Assembly (NCBI GenBank): GCA_039621445.1
Contig: CP154956.1
Location: 60,025,178-60,089,177, forward strand
Direction of reading: 5' to 3'
From: Euglena gracilis
Taxonomy: Eukaryota; Euglenida; Euglenophyceae; Euglenales
Length of the DNA stretch: 64,000 bases
Made by a program: the position numbers and the translations under genes. Below are positions 20,641 through 30,958 of this stretch, piece after piece. Position 1 is the stretch's first letter, and every line of letters starts with the position of its first letter. The notes under the pieces were generated by a model. That model did no database searches and had not been told where the DNA came from. It saw nothing but the letters and a program-made list of their open reading frames with translations.

Positions 20641-21560
20641 CAAATCCAATGCAAAAAAATATGAAATCGATTTGTCCTGGAGCGAACAACAGGTTGGTTG
20701 CGAGACATAAGAATCAGTTGTCGAATGCCACCACCGCCTTGCCCCTCGAAAAATCGAACATCGTCCCAGGATGTGGGGGGGGGGGATATCTCTAATCCCC
20801 TGTCGGAGGAATTCTGTCGTTCGTACTTCACATGCGGGGGGGTAGAATGAAGAAGAACAATTTTTAAAATTAACAGCGAAATACCCAGGGTCGAAACACA
20901 CACTGGGGAGAAACTCCAAAACATGAACAGGTTCGACTGGCAGAAATTAAACTCTGGGGTCGAAACCCTCACACGGATGTCCCAAAAATATCTTCCATCA
21001 CCACCACTCTCATCACCACCCTGGGGCCTCGACACACACAGGGAGAAAATCAGATCTCAGGTATCTGAGGAGAACAGTTCCGGTTACACTTTCCACCACC
21101 AACCGGGGGTTTCGACACTCACGGTGGGGGGACTTGTTCGGGCGTACAGCCTGAATCCTGGACCATCACATCGCCGCACCATGCCAAGGTCACTCGTCAG
21201 CCCAGGGGGGGGGGGGCATGAACGTATAACCGCTTTTTGGCACTGGAACACTGGGTATTTTTTCTGGACAAACCGGGAGGGGCCGTGATGCACGCTCCCG
21301 AAGCAAACACCACACTGCACAATGGCACAGGTGTGAGGGGCCTAAACTCACACTCCCGACCAGGTGGTGGGGCGGCAAAAATCACACACCCAACCACAAA
21401 TCTCACCGTGTGCTATCCCCTCACATTGTAATCTCCCCACTGGTTATCCCATTACATCACAAGGTGAAACCCCCTGGACAGAACTCTTCGACCCGCCCAG
21501 TCCCGTCTCTTGGACTCGGATTGAGGCCCCCCTTTCGTTTTCTTTTGCAACCCTAACGCA
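20641..21560. repeat. Dispersed GGTCGAAACnCACAC-type degenerate repeats
   Basis: Phrases such as CAGGGTCGAAACACACACTG (20889), GGGGTCGAAACCCTCACACG (20956), GGGCCTCGACACACACAGGG (21023) and GGGTTTCGACACTCACGGTG (21106) recur about every 70-85 bp. This looks like an older, diverged continuation of the minisatellite to the left. No gene is supported. Confidence 0.55.
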
Positions 21561-21616
21561 CACATCACACGATGACCCTCTGGTCATGCACGACCATATG
21601 GCATGGTCTCCCGGGC

Positions 21617-22100
21617 CTATGTGGCCCGGTGGTGCTCGAGCCTTGCTCGTCTGTGTCTCCGCTTCTCCGTACCCGTCAATGGTCTCGCCGCTGCCACAGC
21701 CCTCCAGCGGGCCTGCTCGACGTCGAAGGTGAACTCCTGGTTGGCCCGCCTGCAGGCCTCAAGGCTGGCGTCCATGTCCATGGTTACATCTCTTTCGGCT
21801 TCCCCTGAGAAATTGTACTTGGCTTCGGCAGCCCCTGGGGTTGCAAGCCCCATAATGCCCAGCACCGAAAAATCCCCGGCCGGAACACGCCGAAGTTTCT
21901 GTCCCTTACCATGTGACTTGCTGCGCCGCCTGCACGATGTTCGCCATGATGGCAGCATATGGGTCCACAGTGGTGGTGATGGGTTTGCTTGCCAGGATCT
22001 CCATCGGTTTTGGGCACGAACAGGGACGATATGCCCAGCAAAAGCCCTCACGAGAGTCAATGACGCCGAAATTACCAATGACGGAATATGTCACCAACCA
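21617..22100 (-). pseudogene. Gag-like fragment of a DIRS-like element
   Basis: Minus-strand frames give PITTTVDPYAAIMANIVQAA (one frame) and then AKYNFSGEAERDVTMDMDAS and ANQEFTFDVEQARWRAVAAA (another frame). The composition is that of a helical, charged protein, followed by a basic tail EKRRHRRARLEHH. It follows block b of the second copy on the minus strand. I infer a gag-like segment by position; no conserved domain is recognised. Confidence 0.4.
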
Positions 22101-22287
22101 TCACCAATGACGGAATATGTCGTCAAATCCTTGTCTGAAGCTGTAGAATAAACCACTGGCTCAAAGCCGACTTGAACATTCCCAGACTGACCATGGATGC
22201 ACCGGACACATTTGTCCAACTGGCCACCCAAGGGCCTGATTTCAACTCATGGCACCTGTGTCAATGTCAATGTTGGATCATCCACTG

Positions 22288-22785
22288 TGAGACAATTGTG
22301 AAACCTTTCCGTCACTTCTGTTGGTACAGGTTTTTCCGTATTTCCCTTGCGCTTTGGTACCATTTTTTCTCTTCCCGGTCATGGCACCAACACCAATGAC
22401 AGGGGAAACGGAGAAATGCAACGTGCAACAGTCACAGAATTACACCACAGATACCAGTAAAATCTGCTGCCAAACTCCTCGACAGGGGCGGGCCAGAGCA
22501 CAGACCCCCAAAAGAAGCCCGCACACAGCCAACTCACAAACCTGAACCCTGGCCAGTGGGTCGCAACTCACACCCAGCCTTTCTGTCAACCAAGGAGAAA
22601 GTCCTGAACGGGATCAATTCAATGGACAAATAGGGGCCGCCTTCCCTGCAATTGTCCATTGCGGTAGCCTGTGTAAAAGACACAAAAATGTGCCAGGCGC
22701 CAGATGTCATGGCGCGCTCTCAGTCCTAATTGACAAAGAATTGCGACCAGGTCCTGCTTCAGGCTGCGCACACCCCCGCCTTCCG
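22288..22785 (-). repeat. Duplicated block b, second copy
   Basis: Direct repeat of 18705-19205. Here it runs without the 660-bp insert straight into block c. Confidence 0.75.
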
Positions 22786-23190
22786 ATTTGGGAAGTCTTG
22801 GCCTCATTCTTTCTGATCCAATCTGACTTCTGCAGGGTTTTCCTCCATGGAACAGGGACTCATTTTTGGAACATGCGAACTTCCCCTTCACTTTGCCAAC
22901 CCAGCCAGCCACAGCATCAAATGAATTAAGGATCACACAAACCAATGGAGTTTGTATCACGGCGCTTTCCGTTCCCTGATGATACACAAAACAAATCCAC
23001 AGTGCAATTGGATTGTTCAAGATGGGAATGACGAATTTGGATGTAATTTAGCTCACAGCAAGCTGCCAGAAGTTCTTCAGCTTCCGGGGAAATGTGGAAG
23101 ATGCTCCCCCTCCAAACAGTCGTTCCTCGAATTTGGGCAGCCCTTCAAAAATGGAACGGATGTCCAAACTCAAAGGCTCTGGCGGGACAC
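22776..23190 (-). repeat. Duplicated blocks c and a, second copy (permuted order)
   Basis: Block c (22776-22980) is followed directly on the plus strand by a relative of 18432-18660 (block a, 22978-23190). In the first copy the order is a-b-c, here it is b-c-a. A minus-strand frame (22619-23020) reads through the a-c junction: NNPIALWICFVYHQGTESAV and then IQTPLVCVILNSFDAVAGWV. Confidence 0.6.
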
Positions 23191-23204
23191 TTCCCAATCC
23201 AGGG

Positions 23205-23386
23205 GATCTCGTACTCCCTCGAGGCAAAAGTACAAGGGAGGAGGCGACACCGAGGGCGAAGCACAAAGACACTGTGGGGCCATGCATAATTCGCCGGCGG
23301 TGTTGTTTGGATTGCTGTTGTGAGCTGGGTTAGAAGGTTCCGCTTAGTGACGCCTCGCCGCATTTGGCGGACGATGTGGCTCCGAC
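23205..23386. repeat. DIRS-like terminal repeat, left end of element B
   Basis: TCTCGTACTCCCTCGAGGCA, then GGCGACACCGAGGGCGAAGC and ACAAAGACACTG, then an inverted terminal core (TTCGCCGGCGGTGTTGTTTG ... CCGCTTAGTGACGCCTCGCC). The same succession occurs at 29648-29815. Confidence 0.7.
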
Positions 23387-24770
23387 TTAGCGACGTGGCT
23401 TCTTGCCACTGGTTGGATCCCCCCCCCTCTGCCCCCCCTGGCCCCCATTTTCTGCTGACCGAGGGTTTTTGAACACAAATTGTCTTTTATGGGTAGGGGG
23501 GTCGGGATCACAATGTCTTTGTGCTTCGCCCTCGGTGTCCCTTCCTCCATTGTAGTTTTGTCTCGATGGAGTACGAGACACCTCGATTTCTGCACTTTGC
23601 AACTGTGAGGCTTGATTCTGCACTGAAAAAGGGGAGTCCAGGTGAATCTTCAAAGCACCTTGGTCACCAAGTCGTTGATAATGGGCTGTGAAAGCCTCAC
23701 CCCCCTCCACTGACCAATTTCACAAACTGCTTGTCAGGATGGCCCAATATTTTTTAGTAAACCAACTCCTGCCCCTCTGGTGGAGTGGGGGCCCCACACC
23801 GTGGGGGTGATCCCATGTTTGGTCAAAAAATCTTCTGTTATAGAAGCAATGGTGTATGCACCTATGGCCCTGAAAGAGGGTTTTAATTAAATCAGAGGGG
23901 GGCCCCCAGGTCTGAAGAATAAACGTGTGGCAGCCATATAACAACACCAGTAAATAAAACGGGCTTCTTTGTGTAAACTGGAGTATGGACACAACCCTTT
24001 CCCACTTGTGGAGTTTTTTTTCCTTTACACTTAATCTTGATGTAGGGTGCCCTGCCCAATACACTCGAGATTCATTTAACCTTTGCCAGCTCTGAGGGTC
24101 TTGTGTACGAAATGTACAAACATCCGTGGGCATAGGCGCCTTTGCCAGCCGCAGGAGGATTCGGAGGTGATCCCAAAATGCTCCATATTTTTCCAGATTT
24201 CGGTTCCAAAACTTCTTGTAAGGGGTCAACAAGGTTAGGAATCTCAGCCACCGAACCCAGGAATCAAAAGCATGGCACTGTACGCATTACGGGCTTGGGC
24301 CTTGAAAAACTGGAATACTTCAGCCAGCGTCAGCCACTTGGTCTGTGGTGGCTTAAGAAGGGGGCACCCCCATTTGCTCCAAAAATACCCACAGAAGAGC
24401 AAAAGCACTTTGAAAACGCTTTAAACCCGGGTTTCTCCGCAAGGAATTTTCAATGGTTTGCACCTGATTTTTTCCCATCGCAAATTTGCCTGAGCAAATC
24501 GTGCAAAGGAGGGGCGACCTGGGGGTGAAAATTGTTTCACCCTGCAATGGGTGAACGTACCCTTGTAGGGTGATTTTGAGGCAGGGGTTCCCTGGAACTT
24601 TTATTTTTTTTAAACTGGGGCCACCAGGTGGCTGAATCCCAGTAGGGGGTGACCATCAAAACTTTGGTCTGGGGAAACAGTTTCAAACTGGCAGGACATT
24701 GTTGAATAATTGAACAGGGTGGGTTTGCATAATGATCCCCCATGTTGTCCAATGGAACATTGTCAGGCAC
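23387..24770 (-). pseudogene. DIRS-like element B: tyrosine recombinase, broken
   Basis: Minus strand, right to left: VLMVTPYWDSATWWPQF hinge, then RRNPGLKRFQSAFALLWVFL, then LTPYKKFWNRNLEKYGAFWD and PMPTDVCTFRTQDPQ, ending with EAFTAHYQRLGDQGALKIHL, which carries the nucleophilic Tyr context AHYQRL. The first catalytic Arg region is damaged (RLNESRVYWAGHP replaces CLYRSPDL) and frames change several times. It is the only minus-strand recombinase here that spans hinge to Tyr without a foreign insertion. Confidence 0.75.
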
Positions 24771-26540
24771 CTACGGCTGCTGCCTCCCAGTGGCCACCTG
24801 GCCACAAATCTGGTCAGTTTTTTGTTGCCTTAGAAGGCAAATAAATCTGTTTCCAGGTAATATTAATTTTTTTCAAAACTGCCTTTACCATTGAAAAATT
24901 TGGGGGTATAAAGAGTAATCCCCCCTGACCATTTCTCATCTGTTTATGGGGTCTGCCAGGCATTCTTTTGAAGGCACCCAATTGACTTGGAGGTTTACGT
25001 GGTGTTCTATGCACCATTTGGAAAAATGGTCTTTTTCTGCCCCCCCCCTCCAACCCCTTGGTCAGGTAATAGTAGATTAACTGGTTGTCCACTGACAAAG
25101 AAACTGTTTCTAAAAGCTTGCATAAACTTTTCACAGTGCCGATCGCTGCACTGAGCTCCTTTGCATTTTTGTGCAAAATGGAGTCTTTTCTGTGTCACTT
25201 CTCCTGTGTGAATGTCTTGCCTCCCCCCCCCCCAGGAATGGGTGCTGCTGTCTGAGTGCAACTTTCTGGTTGCATTTTGGAAGAAAGGTCTGCCCCCCAC
25301 GTGGCCAGCAGAGTTTTGATTTCCTTTATTAGGACTTGATTTCTTGGGAAATGTGGTGCTTTGAGTCCCAGGGGCTGTAAACGTTGCTATCATAAAATTT
25401 TCCAGTTTATCCGAAAAAGCCCTTAAAAAGGGCAGGGCCATTATATTGCATCTGATTCAGCCCAAAATGGCAGCTAGCTGCCTATTTGACATGTAATCCT
25501 TCTTCAGAACTTTTACAGCTCCTTTTTGATGGTTTTGACTTTCTGGGGGTGGGGCACCTGTAACTTTCCATCTTAGAAGTTCAGTTGAAAACCTGGATGG
25601 GTTACCACTTGAATGGGATGCAGGGTGGACTTTTTTACTCTTATTTTGGACCCTGCTTGTAACAAAACCTTCACGAGTGTGTTGAGGTGATGCCGCAAAG
25701 TGTTTTGGATGGGTGCAAACAGTAGAATGTCGTCCAGGTAAATTAATACCTGGATGCCCCTTTTTCTGCACTGACAAGAAATTTAGGGGCATTACATTAA
25801 GCCCAAAGCAGCCTGTTTGAAATTCCCAGGTCTGCCCCCACCACCTGATGTGTCAAAAAAGGCCTTAGACCTGGACTTACTGTAATATGACAATAGGCAT
25901 CCTTTAGGTCGATTATTGCTGCCCAGTGGCCTTTTCAAAAAATGGAACAATGTGCTTGATATGATCCATTGTGAAAGTCTTCACTTGAAACTGCTGAATT
26001 ATTTCTCTGCAATCGCTGATCATTCTCCATTTTGTAGTTGCCCTTTCTGGTTTCGAAATTAGAAACCATGGGATTAAATGCTGGCTGTCTGAATCTCAAA
26101 CTCGTTTTATTGATCCAGATTTTTCGTAATGCAGCAGAATTTTTTCTGCCTGGTTCAGGTCCAAGTGGGCCCTGGGATTTGGGTGGGTGGACAATTTTGG
26201 GGGATTTACCAAGGGGTTCTGGATTCCATTTTTGATCAGTTGACGTGTTGCTGTGGAGGGGGGCATTTTTAGACCACCATTTTAGACCTTTCTGAAGCCT
26301 CTGGTGCCGGGGGGTGTCTCCCCATTTTTCTTCCATGGCCTTTACTTTCCCAAACAGGTGATTTCTGGGGGGGTGTTGGCTGTAGGGAGCAAAATGCCTA
26401 CACTGATTGCGTGGGTCACTGATTGAACCTCCAAGAAGTCCTGTCTTTTCTTGTGCTGTTCCGGAAGTTTTGAAAGGTTCAATGCCAGACAGGTCAAAAG
26501 TGAGACACTGGGTGCAGGCCAAGAATGGGCATTCAAACAA
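24771..26540 (-). pseudogene. DIRS-like element B: reverse transcriptase/RNase H, broken
   Basis: Recognisable pieces are FQLKTSNFE-type N-terminal sequence, LGPEPGRKNSAALRKIWINK, a damaged palm (PLNFLSVQKKGHPGINLPGR covers the motif C area in the wrong frame), KQLAAILG-like words, and RNase H words LHSDSSTHSWGGG, AKELSAAIGTVKSLCK and SVDNQLIYYYLTKG. Part of the palm seems shortened around 25750-25790 compared with 40780-40900. Inactive by frame. Confidence 0.75.
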
Positions 26541-26930
26541 TCACTGTACACGCTGTACAAACAGTCTGCTCCCGGGCTTGGTCTGCCCAGATGTCATTGA
26601 GGAAGTGTTCAGAAAGGTGCTGCAGGATGGACTGGGAAGATGGACCACATCCATGACAGAATGGGTACAGAAGGCGCAATCCAGCAGCTGCAGATGTGGA
26701 CGGATTGGAGTCCACTGCTGTCCAAGGACTGTGATTGAAGGTAAAAGCTGATCACCAAGTACATCCTGTGTCGCAAGAATATGTTTTCAGGGCTTTGGAA
26801 ATTCTGCAGCAGCAGAAGAGCCCTGCCATGGCAATTTCATCTGTGCAACCTGTTGGTATTCCGGATATTTTGATTTCATTGAATGTCTTCTTCGTTCAAT
26901 TGATGAGGCATTTGATGCTCCGTTCTTCTG
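26541..26930 (-). pseudogene. 5' part of element B, gag-like or linker
   Basis: Both strands are open in short frames; one on the plus strand reads VCPDVIEEVFRKVLQDGLGR. The position corresponds to the gag-like region of element A, but it is much shorter, so most of the gag-like region is missing here. Confidence 0.35.
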
Positions 26931-26985
26931 CGGGTCGAAGGGCATATGAAGAATCAGCCAACTCCGGCGAAAAAAGGCTCTTCCT
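26931..26985. repeat. DIRS-like terminal repeat, right of element B
   Basis: GGGTCGAAGGGCATATGAAG followed by AATCAGCCAACTCCGGCGAA, the same core as at 16674 and 42840. Sequence to its right belongs to a different element fragment. Confidence 0.65.
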
Positions 26986-27333
26986 GCTGGTCCCTGGTCG
27001 TCGCCTTCGCTATGCCATTCGCGTCAAACGTCATCGCCGCCGCCCCCTCTCCAATGGATGCTGGTGGTTGTAGAGCTCGTCCAGCTTCTGCACTCCACAC
27101 TCGCCACAGCTTAAAGACCACTTCGGCTTGGCGGTCCGTCATCTCGAATTGCGCGCCGGGGTCTGCCTCGCACGCCAGGGCGATTGAGTGCAAGAAGCAC
27201 TTGACATAATCTTGCAGCGACGCCACTACAATGGCGGCGCCAGTGAGGCGCTCAATGCTCACCGCACATTTCGTGGTACTCCAATTCGGCTCGCAAATTG
27301 TGCGCTTTGTTGATGCCTCCCGTTCGGGGAAGT
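26954..27333 (-). pseudogene. Unidentified minus-strand ORF, cut by an LTR insertion
   Basis: An open frame of about 126 codons runs from the junction with the LTR fragment (27334) to a stop just inside the terminal repeat, ending FFAGVG. It includes LQDYVKCFLHSIALACEADP and DRQAEVVFKLWRVWSAEAGR and looks helical and mildly acidic. A diverged relative lies at 17740-17980. The true start is beyond 27333 and is lost. I infer it belongs to a DIRS-like or related element because it touches that terminal repeat. Confidence 0.4.
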
Positions 27334-27763
27334 TGTGTACCAGGCAGCCGTAAGGCCATGGTACTGTGTATGTAGGTATAAGCCTACGGCCAGATATAGC
27401 TCTGAGCCCGGTGCACAGTACTATGCTAGGTGGTATTCCTAAAGATGGCCAGCGGCCTTAATTTGGAATACCTAGCTCTATAGAGCAAAACCTTATGCTG
27501 GTTCTCCTTTCAACAGCTGGTATTCATTCTATTTTGCTATTTCATTCTTCACAAGACTTGATTTTTAAGTTTGATTTGTTTCTTCTGAAGTCCGGAAAGG
27601 ACAGCCAAGTCACTTGCCCATAGGGCTTTCACACCTGCTTTGTGCTCTGCCTCTTAATTGGGGAAAAGGGCTTTAAACTTTTATTTTATTTTACTTTCAG
27701 TTACTCGAAATTTTATCTTTTGTGCACCAAAGGGCGAAATCTAGGAAAGGTTGGACGTACACT
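27334..27763 (+). repeat. LTR of a second, truncated copy of the gag-only LTR element
   Basis: Starts TGTGTACCAGGCAGCCGTAA and ends GGACGTACACT. It is the reverse complement of the LTRs at 30503-30948 and 38613-39058 at both ends, but clearly diverged in the middle, so it is an older insertion or a different subfamily. Length 430 bp. Confidence 0.8.
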
Positions 27764-28083
27764 TGGTAGCAGCTTAGGTTTTCCGATCCTTTTGACCGCA
27801 AACGGTCGTGTGGTGCCCCGCCTACACGTGACCACAGGCACTACAAGCCGTTTCCGGCCAAAGCCGTACGTACGGACACGTTCTCTGACGGTTCGCCGTG
27901 TACGCTGCTTCAAACCCAAGAGTTCCAGTCTCTGCTTACATTTTATACTATCCCCTCTTTTGCCCTTGTTTCTGCACATTACACCGGAATCTACACCTGG
28001 TTTTTGTACTTTTCTTGCAAAAATGCAGAGCACAACGCCAAATGACTACGCTGCATTGATTGGTTCATTACGAGGACTTTAAC
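27764..28083 (+). pseudogene. Truncated 5' region and gag start of the second LTR element copy
   Basis: Directly after the LTR is TGGTAGCAGC, the primer-binding-site position, then an untranslated leader and an ATG at 28023. The frame reads MQSTTPNDYAALIGSLRGL, compared with MQSSSTNTLIDYQELIGSLR at the start of gag in the complete element. It stops after 19 codons at the rearrangement junction near 28083. Confidence 0.75.
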
Positions 28084-28146
28084 CTGCGGCATCATTGACC
28101 ATCATGGCGCAGGTTCAAGTACTCGTAATGAACCAATCAATGCAGC
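28047..28146. repeat. Fold-back junction of the truncated LTR element
   Basis: GCTGCATTGATTGGTTCATT followed by ACGAG (28053-28077) is repeated in inverted orientation at 28121-28145, about 45 bp later. CCTGCG/CGCAGG inside extends the symmetry. The inverted stub is the gag start of the same element, so the truncation ends in a snap-back. Confidence 0.75.
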
Positions 28147-29465
28147 GCTTTTGTCTTTTCCCCTTCCTTTTTTGGGAATGATGAAGTAAGGGACATAATG
28201 TTTTGCCTCTTCTGGGGGGATCTGCCTGGTTGCCCCGGCACATTAGGGTTCTCTCAGAATTTTCTGGACAGTCATTACTTCTTGGTGGGTTTTGAAGGGA
28301 ACTTTTAAGGACATTTGAGGGGGGGGGGAGATCTGCCTTAACCCCTCCCCTTATCATGTTTAATACCTCGCTGCTGGCCCCTGCCTTTACCCAATGGGGG
28401 ATGCTGGCCTGCAGGGCTTTGTAAGGGGGCACCCCTGGGTGTAATGCGTCTGGGGACCTTCCCCCATCATTCAAAACCAGGGGGGAAAGCCTGTCTTTTG
28501 AAAGCCCTATGGCAGGGCCAGCTGCAGCCTCAGCGATGGGGCAGCCAAGGGTGACCCCAGTGATGGGGAAGCCAGGGGACCCCAGTGACGGGACCTGTGG
28601 AATCTGTGTCTGCTGTGTGGACGTACATATAAAGCTGGGGTGTCTGTGCTGATTATCTTCTGCGGAGGCCCTGTTGTAGCCAACCTTGGGCCTCCCCCAA
28701 GGGCTGATGTGGAGACCTTGAATGCAGTGGCCTCCAGTGGCCTTTTGAATTTGGATAATATATTGGCCTCCAGTGGCCTCCTGACTTGGATTTAAATGGC
28801 CTCCACTTGCCTTGAGGTCTTGATGCCTCCACTGGCCTCCATTGGCCTCTTGATTTTGAATGTTTGAAAGACCTGTGGGGTAAGTTGGACATACCTTTCC
28901 CCAATGGCAGTTTTGCGGCTTGAGCTTCTGGCCTCCGTAGCCTTGCAGCTGGGCTCCATGCCCTTGACGATAATGGCTGCCATAGCCTTGTTGAAAATGG
29001 TCTCTATGCCATTGACGTTGTCCATTTTTACTTGGTGTATTCCCTGGGTGGGGGGTGGGGACGTGAAAACGGGGGGGGGGGGTAATCTGCCAGACCTGTC
29101 TTCCCATTTCTGGGCTGTTCTTTGTCTCCTCGACTGTCTGGCCAACACTGTCCAGGGTCCATGGCCGCCGTTGAACTTTTAGAATCGAAATTTCCCTGGG
29201 GTTTTGGTAGGAGGGGGGGTTGCGACGGCCACGGACTGGTGTTCTGCTCCTGCCCCATCATCGTCTCCGGCGCCAGCTGCTCCTCCACTCTTCTACGTTT
29301 CAGGTTTCTTCCTTGAAATTCCTTGCAATGCTGCTTGACAGCTTGGTTACATGTTGGTTGCTCCGGCCTCTGCTGGAACGCAATCATTTGCTGCCTTCGC
29401 TGGGGTTCTTTTTGCTCCGCTGGGCCGCTGGACGCCAGGTATGTTGCATCTTTCATGGAAATCAA
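28115..29465 (-). pseudogene. DIRS-like element C: gag-like region and start of pol, truncated
   Basis: Two overlapping minus-strand frames. The upstream one (29465-29028) is Gln/Arg-rich (PQRRQQMIAFQQRPEQ). The downstream one (29107-28115, 330 codons) has Gly/His/Gln-rich repeats with EATGGQ, KATGGH and EANGGQ units, and then a part ASIPHWVKAGASSEVLNMIR followed by GGVKADLPP, which resembles the region before the palm of DIRS-type reverse transcriptases. It ends at the fold-back junction, so palm, RNase H and recombinase of element C are gone. Confidence 0.6.
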
Positions 29466-29574
29466 AAATTTATTTCTCCGCTTTTCTATATCGTCTGAAT
29501 TTCTCTTCCTCCTCTGTATTTATTTGTCGATGTGGTGAACTTTTTTGAGCTCGTTGAGCTGAAGTTCTTTCTCC

Positions 29575-29985
29575 TTTAGGTCGAAGGGCAGAATAAGGAA
29601 TCAGCCAACTCCGGAATCAGACAACACGCGCAAACACACCGGACAGAATCGTACTCCCTCCAGGCAGACCGAGAATGGAGGAAGGGACACCGAGGGCGCA
29701 GCACAAAGACATTGTGAGGCCATGCCTTGCTCGCCGGCAGTTTGTTGTGTGATTGTTTTGGTGCGCTGGGTTAGGAGGTCCCGCTTAGTGCCGCCTCGCC
29801 GGAGTTGGCTGCATTGTCTCCGACGTGGCGACCGTGGCGCTGTTTCTTTGCCTGGGGGGGGTCCCCCCACCTCCCCCCCCCCTGGCCCCCATCTTCTGAT
29901 CGAGGGCGTTTGAAGACAAATTTTCTTATATGGGTGGGGGGGGTCGGGCTCACAATGTCTTTGTGCTTCGCCCTCGGTGTCCCCT
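29575..29985. repeat. DIRS-like terminal repeat between elements C and D
   Basis: Left part TAGGTCGAAGGGCAGAATAA and AATCAGCCAACTCCGG, then TCGTACTCCCTCCAGGCAGA, GACACCGAGGGCGCAGCACA, then an inverted core GCTCGCCGGCAGTTTGTTG ... CCGCTTAGTGCCGCCTCGCC followed by GGAGTTGGCT. It lies between the gag-like start of C and the recombinase end of D, both on the minus strand, so the two elements are head to tail across it. Confidence 0.7.
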
Positions 29986-30497
29986 CCTAGCTTCTCGGTC
30001 TGCCTCGACGGAGTACGAGACACCTCGGGCTCCGCACTTTGCCATTGTGAGGCCAGCTTGTGCAATGAAAAAAAAGGGGGGCCAGGGCACTCTGCAATGC
30101 ACCTTGGGCACCAAGTCTTTGGTAATGGGCTTTGGAAGCCTCTACCCCCTTCCACTGACCAATTTCACGACCTTCACAACTTCTTGGGCAGAAAGGCCCA
30201 ATTTTTTGAGTAAACCAACTCCTGCCCCTCTGGGGGAGTGGGGTCCCCAAACCTGGGGGGGTACCCACTGCTGGGCCAAAAAGTGTTTGGTTATCGAAGC
30301 AATGATATCTGCTTTAATGGCTTTATAGGGTGGTTTTAACGTAATTAACAGGGGGCCCCCAGGTTTCATAAAGGAAACCTGTTGCTGTCACATAAGACAT
30401 CATCAAATGAAAGGGACTGATTTGGGGTCACTGCGGAAAGGAGACAACTCGCTCCCACTTATGGAGTTTTTGCCCTTTACGTTTAATTTTGATGTAG
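29986..30497 (-). pseudogene. DIRS-like element D: recombinase C-terminal half
   Basis: Minus-strand pieces read KPGGPLLITLKPPYKAIKAD, GLGTPLPQRGRSWFTQKIGP (frameshifted HSPRGAGVGLLKKLG) and KAHYQRLGAQGALQSALAPL with the nucleophilic Tyr. The gene is cut at 30502 by the LTR retrotransposon and resumes at 39064 with its N-terminal half. Frameshifts show it was already degenerate or has decayed since. Confidence 0.75.
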
Positions 30498-30502
30498 GGT
30501 GC
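30498..30502. repeat. 5-bp target-site duplication, left
   Basis: GGTGC directly precedes the left LTR and recurs at 39059-39063. Joining the flanks restores GATGTAGGGTGCCCC..., which matches the uninterrupted recombinase sequence at 13058 and 24040. Confidence 0.9.
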
Positions 30503-30948
30503 AGTGTACGTCCCCTGACTCTATTCCCACTGCCTGTCGGCCTACTTACACCCTCCCGTGGGAACAGAACCAGGAGAGTAACAAAAAAGAAAGTCTTTCA
30601 CTTAACTATTAGTTTTTATTGCCTTTGGGCTTATGCAGAGCACAAGGCAGGTGGAGGAGCCCTATGGGCTACGGAAATCGATGCCAAGTTCTTGGCTGTC
30701 CTTTTAGGACTTCAAATCAGAAAAATCCAACTTGATACTCAAGTCTTGAATCAAAGACAAGAATGGAATAAAATACCACCTGTGGAGAGGAGAACCAGAA
30801 TTAGGCTAAGGTATTCCTAATTCAGGCCGTTGGCCATCTGTAGGAATACCACCTAGCATAGTACTGTGTATGGGGCTCAGAGCTATATCTGGCCGTAGGC
30901 TTATACCTACATACACAGTACCATGGCCTTACGGCTGCCTGGTACACA
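30503..30948 (-). repeat. 3' LTR of the gag-only LTR retrotransposon
   Basis: Plus-strand sequence runs AGTGTACGTCCCC ... CTGGTACACA. It matches 38613-39058 at all positions compared except one (CTTGATACTC versus CTTGAAACTC). The last 150 bp contain mirrored words (AGGTATTCCTAA / TAGGAATACCACC). Confidence 0.95.
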
Positions 30949-30958
30949 TCCCCCTCCC
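30949..30958 (-). other. Polypurine tract
   Basis: Minus-strand GGGAGGGGGA abuts the 3' LTR, the expected place for the plus-strand primer in reverse transcription. Confidence 0.75.
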
